Shown here one piece after another: positions 29,114 through 32,745 of a stretch of 32,745 nt of DNA. The notes under the pieces are model-generated. The model was not told the DNA's origin and made no database searches. It was given only the letters and a program-made list of their open reading frames with translations. The DNA comes from Actinomycetota bacterium (GTDB taxonomy: Bacteria > Actinomycetota > Thermoleophilia > Gaiellales > Gaiellaceae). A program made the translations under genes and the position numbers. Every line of letters starts with the position of its first letter. Positions within the stretch are counted from its first letter, which is position 1. The stretch lies in the NCBI GenBank assembly GCA_005884575.1, contig VAWW01000051.1:1-32745 (forward strand). The letters run 5' to 3'.

Positions 29114-30793
29114 TCAACGCACCGGCGTCGCCGCGTCCGGCGGGATCTCCAGGTACTGCAGCGCGGACGACGCGATCTGCTGGAAGGCCGGGGCCGCCAC
29201 GACGCCGCCGAAGATCGCCAGGTGCGGCTCCTCGACCTGCACCATGATCACGAGCCGCGGCCGGTTGGCCGGGACGATGCCGACGAACGAGGCGACGTAC
29301 TTGCCCGAGGCGTAGCCGCCGCGCGGATCCGGCATCTGCGCGGTACCGGTCTTGCCGGCGACGACATAGCCGGGAATCTCCGCTGCGGAGCCGGTCCCGC
29401 CCGCGTCGGAGACGACCCCGCGCAGCATCGCCATCAGCTCCCGGTCGACGGCGGCCGAGACGATTCGCCGCCACACGCGCTTCGGCGGACGCAGCCCCTG
29501 CACGTGGTCGACGAGGTGCGGCTGCAGCCACACGCCGCCATTCGCGATCGCCGCGTACACGGACGCGAGCTGCACCGCGGTCACGGAGATGCCCTGGCCG
29601 ATCGGCACGTTCCCGATCGTCGACCCCGACCAGTAGCCGGGCAGCAGGCCCGCGCTCTCGCCGGGGAAGTCGATCCCCGTCGGCGAGCCGAAGCCGAAGC
29701 GGTGGATCCACTTCAGCAGCCGGTCCTTGCCGAGCATCTGCGCGAGCGTGATCGCGCCGATGTTCGACGAGCGCTCGAGGATCTGGGCAACGGTCATCGT
29801 CTCGGTGCCGCGGAGCTCGGCGTCGTGCACGATCCGGTCGGCGACGCGAAGCGAGTACGGCAGCGTGAACCTCGTCTGGGGAGTCACGAGTCCCTCCGAC
29901 AGCGCGCCCGCGACGGTGACGACCTTGAACACGGAGCCCGGCTCGTAGACGTCGGTGACGGCGCGGTTCTTCTGCTTGTCCGCGCCGACCCGGCCGAAGC
30001 CGTTCGCGTCGTATCCGGGCTGCACCGCCATCGCGAGCACGCCGCCAGTGCGCGGGTCGAGGACGATCGCCGTCGCGGCTTTCGCGTGCCACTTCGCGAT
30101 CGTGCTGCGCAGGACTTGCTCGGCGTTCGCCTGGATTGTGTGGTCGAGCGTCAGGAAGACGTCGCGTCCCTGGCGCTCCGCGACCTGGTCGACGACGTCG
30201 ATCGCGCGGCCCGCGGGATCCTTGACGATCGTCTGGCGGCCGGGACGGCCGGACAGCTGCTTGTCGAGCTGCAGCTCGAGTCCGTCGAGGCCGTGATTGT
30301 CGACGCCCGCGAATCCGAGCACCTGCGCGGCGACCGTGTGCTGCGGATACGACCGCCGCTCTTCCGCGTAGAACCCGAGCCCCGGGAGCCTGCGCTTCGC
30401 GAGCGCGCTCGCCTTCGTCGGATCGGCCTTCCGCTGCACGTACACGAAGCCGTGCGTCCGGTCCGCGAGCCGCGGGTAGAGGCTCGTCGCGTCGACGCCG
30501 AGGATGCGCGCGGCCACGGCGGCCACCCGACGCGGCTGCCGGATCTGCCGCGGATCGGCGTACACCGTCGTCGCCTGCTCCCCGAGCGCGAGCTGGACGC
30601 CCATCCGGTCGAAGATCGTTCCGCGGCCGGCCGGGATCGTCACCGTCTGGTGCTGCTGCGACGTCGCGAGCTGCGAGAGCGAGGACGCCCTCACGCCCTG
30701 GATCCACGCTGCACGCGCGAGCAGCGCTGCGAACGCGAGCAGCAGGGTCAGGAGGAGGAGCCTGATCCGGCGGTTGACGAGCTGCGGGCGCAT
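29114..30793 (-). CDS. ftsI: Septal peptidoglycan transpeptidase (FtsI/PBP2-type penicillin-binding protein)
   Basis: A class B penicillin-binding protein that cross-links septal peptidoglycan and partners with FtsW. It has 559 aa. A short cytoplasmic tail and one membrane helix (about 11-30) are followed by the dimerisation/pedestal domain (about 50-230), with RGTIFDRMGVQLA and GLDGLELQLDKQL. The transpeptidase domain has all three motifs: S287-V-F-K290, S342-S-N344 and K481-T-G483. The C-terminus ends soon after the domain, without PASTA repeats. The ATG at 30793 is 4 bases after the ftsL stop. It is followed by the box array leading to murE. Confidence 0.95.
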   Translation of the reverse strand: MRPQLVNRRIRLLLLTLLLAFAALLARAAWIQGVRASSLSQLATSQQHQTVTIPAGRGTIFDRMGVQLALGEQATTVYADPRQIRQPRRVAAVAARILGVDATSLYPRLADRTHGFVYVQRKADPTKASALAKRRLPGLGFYAEERRSYPQHTVAAQVLGFAGVDNHGLDGLELQLDKQLSGRPGRQTIVKDPAGRAIDVVDQVAERQGRDVFLTLDHTIQANAEQVLRSTIAKWHAKAATAIVLDPRTGGVLAMAVQPGYDANGFGRVGADKQKNRAVTDVYEPGSVFKVVTVAGALSEGLVTPQTRFTLPYSLRVADRIVHDAELRGTETMTVAQILERSSNIGAITLAQMLGKDRLLKWIHRFGFGSPTGIDFPGESAGLLPGYWSGSTIGNVPIGQGISVTAVQLASVYAAIANGGVWLQPHLVDHVQGLRPPKRVWRRIVSAAVDRELMAMLRGVVSDAGGTGSAAEIPGYVVAGKTGTAQMPDPRGGYASGKYVASFVGIVPANRPRLVIMVQVEEPHLAIFGGVVAAPAFQQIASSALQYLEIPPDAATPVR

Positions 30794-30797
30794 GGGG

Positions 30798-31169
30798 TCA
30801 ACGCCCAGTTAGGTGCACGTAGCTCGTGTCCTGCGCGGACGCGGGCACGTAACCGAGCTTCGCCGCCCGCGCCTGCAGGCGCGGCGCCGCCGCCGCGCTC
30901 GAGAGCTGCGACTGAAGCGCCGCGTTCTCCGCACGCAGCTGCGTCCGCTCACGGTCGAGCTTGTCGAGGCTCATGTTCAGCCGGAGCACGCCGACGTTGA
31001 GCGCGACGACGCCTGCGAGAAGGATGCCGAGCACGACGATCCAGAAGATCGGTGCGCGGAGGGTCCGCTTCTGCGCGGCCGCTCGCCGCCGCGGCGCCGG
31101 AGCCGGTTTCGCACGCGGGCGCCGCGCGGGCGCGGCGACCGTCGACGCCGTCGGCGACCACGTCGCCAT
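30798..31169 (-). CDS. ftsL: FtsL-like divisome protein
   Basis: A small bitopic protein of 123 aa. The basic, Ala/Pro-rich cytoplasmic N-terminus (1-40) is followed by one transmembrane helix (APIFWIVVLGILLAGVVALNV, about 39-60) and a leucine-zipper-like coiled coil (LNMSLDKLDRERTQLRAENA, then LQSQLSS). It ends in a short region LGYVPASAQDTSYVHL that resembles the FtsL/DivIC C-terminal segment. FtsL is weakly conserved, so identity rests on topology and its position between rsmH and ftsI. The ATG at 31169 overlaps the rsmH stop by one base (TGATG). It likely forms the FtsQ-FtsL-FtsB complex with the ftsQ product. Confidence 0.82.
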   Translation of the reverse strand: MATWSPTASTVAAPARRPRAKPAPAPRRRAAAQKRTLRAPIFWIVVLGILLAGVVALNVGVLRLNMSLDKLDRERTQLRAENAALQSQLSSAAAAPRLQARAAKLGYVPASAQDTSYVHLTGR

Positions 31170-32128
31170 CAGCGCACCTTGATGGCCGCGCGCAGCCGCG
31201 CCGACCCGGCGCGCGGATTCGCGGCCACCTCGGCCGCGCTCGGCTTGACCGGGCGGCGCTGGATCGCGCGCAGCTCCGGCTCGTGCCCGCAGATGCAGAC
31301 CGGGAAGTCGGGCGGGCACGTGCAGCCGCGCTCGCGCTCGCGGAGGAAGCGCTTGACGATCCGATCCTCGAGCGAGTGGAAGCTGATCACCGCAAGCCGT
31401 CCGCCGGGCCGCAACAGCTCGAACGCCGCCGGCAGCGCGGACTCGAGCGCTCCGAGCTCCTCGTTGACCGCGATCCGCAGCGCCTGGAAGACGCGCTTCG
31501 CCGGATGCCCGTCGCCGAACCGCGCCGGCGCGGGAATCGCCGCCCGGATCGTCTCGACGAGATCGCCCGTCCGCTCGAACGGCTGCTCGCGCCGCCGCCG
31601 GACGATCGCCCGCGCGATCTGCCGCGCGTACCGCTCCTCGCCGTACCGCCTGAAGATCGTCGTCAGCTCTTTCTCGTCCGCCTCGTTGACGAGGTCGGCC
31701 GCGGAGCGGTTGGCGGACGGATCCATCCGCATGTCGAGCGGCGCGTCGGTCGCGTAAGAGAAGCCGCGCTCCGGCCGGTCGAGCTGCATGCTCGAGACGC
31801 CGAGGTCGAGCAGCACCGCGTCGGCGCGGACGCCGTTCGACGCGAGCTGCTCCAGCACGATGTCGAACTGCCCGCGCAGGAAGCGAGCCTGCACGCCCGC
31901 GTGCCGCTGGAAGCGCTCGAAGTACGGGCGTACGCTCGGGTCGCGGTCGATTGCGATCAGCTTCCCCTTGCCGCGCAGGTCGGCGGCGAGCAGTGCGCTG
32001 TGCCCGCCTGCGCCGAAGGTCGCGTCGATAACGGTCTCTCCCGGCTGCACGGCGAGGCTCTCGCGAACCACTTCTGCGAGGACCGGGACGTGATCAGTCG
32101 CGCTTGGCTGCAAGACGTTCGGCAACAT
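31169..32128 (-). CDS. rsmH: 16S rRNA (cytosine-1402-N4) methyltransferase RsmH
   Basis: A SAM-dependent enzyme (formerly MraW) that methylates N4 of C1402 in the ribosomal P site. It has 319 aa from ATG 32128; GTG 32137 is three codons longer. Family segments are HVPVLAEVV, the SAM loop DATFGAGGHSALL, LLDLGVSSMQLDRPERGFSY, LDMRMDP, PAKRVFQALRIAVNEELGAL, ISFHSLEDRIVKRF and the C-terminal Cys cluster CTCPPDFPVCICG. The start lies within the 3' end of mraZ (35-base overlap), so the two are coupled. Confidence 0.96.
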   Translation of the reverse strand: MLPNVLQPSATDHVPVLAEVVRESLAVQPGETVIDATFGAGGHSALLAADLRGKGKLIAIDRDPSVRPYFERFQRHAGVQARFLRGQFDIVLEQLASNGVRADAVLLDLGVSSMQLDRPERGFSYATDAPLDMRMDPSANRSAADLVNEADEKELTTIFRRYGEERYARQIARAIVRRRREQPFERTGDLVETIRAAIPAPARFGDGHPAKRVFQALRIAVNEELGALESALPAAFELLRPGGRLAVISFHSLEDRIVKRFLRERERGCTCPPDFPVCICGHEPELRAIQRRPVKPSAAEVAANPRAGSARLRAAIKVR

Positions 32129-32528
32129 GCTCCGCACTCCCTTCGACCTCCGCCAGCTCCTTGCGCCAGGCGGCCCGGTCCCAGATCTCGAGGTGGTCGT
32201 TCACCCCTGCGACGACAACGTCCCGGCCGAGCTTCGCGTGCTCGATCAGCGCCGCCGGGAGCATCAGCCTGCCCTGCTTGTCCAGCTCGCCCTCCGCCGC
32301 GGCGGAGAAGAAGAAGCGCTGCATCCGCCGGCCGTCGGGGCTAAGCGGGTCGAGCGCTGCGAGCCGCTGCTCGACGAGCCGCGTCCACTCCGGCCGCGTG
32401 TACGCGTAGAGGCACCCGTCCATGCCGCGGGTCACGACGATCCCCTCCGCGAAGTGGTGCCGGAAGCGGGCGGGCAGGGTGAGACGGTTCTTGTCATCGA
32501 TCGTGTGCTCGTGTTCGCCAAGCAGCAT
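32094..32528 (-). CDS. mraZ: Transcriptional regulator MraZ
   Basis: A 144-aa DNA-binding protein with two SpoVT/AbrB-like domains that form ring-shaped oligomers and regulate the dcw operon. The first domain has GEHEHTIDDKNRLTLPARF (4-22) and the second GELDKQGRLMLPAALIEHA (about 85-103), the expected duplicated DxxxR pattern. The full length and all conserved parts are present. The ATG at 32528 has GGGGA about 8 nt upstream. It is the first gene of the cluster and is preceded by the GTGG box array that MraZ-family proteins bind, so autoregulation is expected. Confidence 0.96.
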   Translation of the reverse strand: MLLGEHEHTIDDKNRLTLPARFRHHFAEGIVVTRGMDGCLYAYTRPEWTRLVEQRLAALDPLSPDGRRMQRFFFSAAAEGELDKQGRLMLPAALIEHAKLGRDVVVAGVNDHLEIWDRAAWRKELAEVEGSAEHVAERLAAKRD

Positions 32529-32537
32529 TCAGGCGTC

Positions 32538-32589
32538 CCCGTTATTTCCACTTTGCCCCACGATAAACCACATCGGCCCACCTGTCCAC
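32538..32589 (-). promoter_or_regulatory. MraZ operator: 10-bp-phased GTGG boxes
   Basis: On the minus strand GTGG occurs at 32589, 32581, 32571, 32561 and 32551 (first base), and a CGGG at 32541 keeps the phase. Spacing is 8, then 10, 10, 10 and 10. The MraZ family is known to bind direct TGGGN-like repeats with 10-bp period. The array covers the promoter from -35 to beyond the start, which fits repression. Confidence 0.75.
32560..32588 (-). promoter_or_regulatory. promoter of mraZ and the dcw operon
   Basis: TGGACA (32588-32583), a 17-bp spacer and TATCGT (32565-32560). The predicted start near 32553 leaves a leader of about 25 nt before the mraZ ATG. It is interleaved with the GTGG boxes. 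Confidence 0.6.
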
Positions 32590-32720
32590 CCCGACGACGC
32601 CCGCAAGGGTGACTTCGGCCGGCGCGGAACCACGGCCTGAGCGGGAAAATCGTCGAGCGGGGCGCGCGGGAACTGCCACTCGCCCGAGCGTAGGCAAGCG
32701 GCGTGGCTAAGCGTGGGTGA

Positions 32721-32740
32721 GCTGACCCCTGTAGGGTCCC
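32721..32740. repeat. short REP-like hairpin at the right edge
   Basis: GACCC, loop CTGTA, GGGTC lies near the window end, followed by CCCC. Its core reads CAGGGGTC on the minus strand, like the CAGGGGGTC of the hairpins before murD and murE. The rest of 32590-32720 shows no gene or recognisable element. Confidence 0.3.
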
Positions 32741-32745
32741 CGCCC

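Overview
The window is strongly GC-rich and densely packed. It looks like a chromosomal segment of an actinobacterium (phylum Actinomycetota). A deep-branching class such as Thermoleophilia is my guess from protein flavour, not something the sequence proves. The supporting facts are: a full division and cell wall (dcw) cluster without ftsA, MurE with the meso-diaminopimelate motif DNPR, a two-subunit glycine decarboxylase, many GTG/TTG starts, and several candidate leaderless starts (a -10-like hexamer 6-9 nt before the start codon).

Left part (1-12.4 kb) is a mixed set of housekeeping genes: the end of an upstream gene, endonuclease IV (nfo) coupled to an MFS transporter, a cysteine-rich unknown protein, a HAD hydrolase divergent from a Ca2+/H+ exchanger, an ABC ATPase/FtsX-type permease pair, a serine hydrolase coupled to threonine aldolase, rlmN, an LspA-like membrane protein lacking one catalytic Asp, and a DUF2236 (MpaB-type) oxygenase.

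Middle part (12.4-16.6 kb, minus strand) is a glycine cleavage operon, gcvT-gcvH-gcvPA-gcvPB, with abutting or GTGA-overlapping junctions. It lies directly downstream of ftsZ and appears to have its own promoter.

Right part (16.8-32.5 kb, minus strand) is the dcw cluster, in transcription order mraZ-rsmH-ftsL-ftsI-murE-murF-mraY-methyltransferase-murD-ftsW-murG-murC-murB-ftsQ-ftsZ. The genes make the lipid-linked peptidoglycan precursor and build the divisome. Most junctions overlap by a few bases. The cluster is punctuated by structured gaps before murE, murD, ftsQ and ftsZ. The gaps before murE and murD share one architecture: 11-bp-phased CGGCAC-like boxes, a TACCGT hexamer, then a G-rich hairpin with a competing partner. 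A weaker relative precedes ftsQ. mraZ is preceded by a clear array of GTGG boxes with 10-bp period, the expected MraZ autoregulatory site.

Several reading frames look damaged. mraY is split by a frame change plus an apparent loss of about 18 codons. gcvPB runs past its expected stop. rlmN and ftsW have tails overlapping their neighbours. This pattern suggests assembly indels as well as possible biology.

There is no gene-free stretch above 300 bases. The largest gaps are 18820-19039, 32529-32745 and 16619-16815, all described below. I see no tRNA, rRNA, CRISPR array, insertion sequence or prophage.
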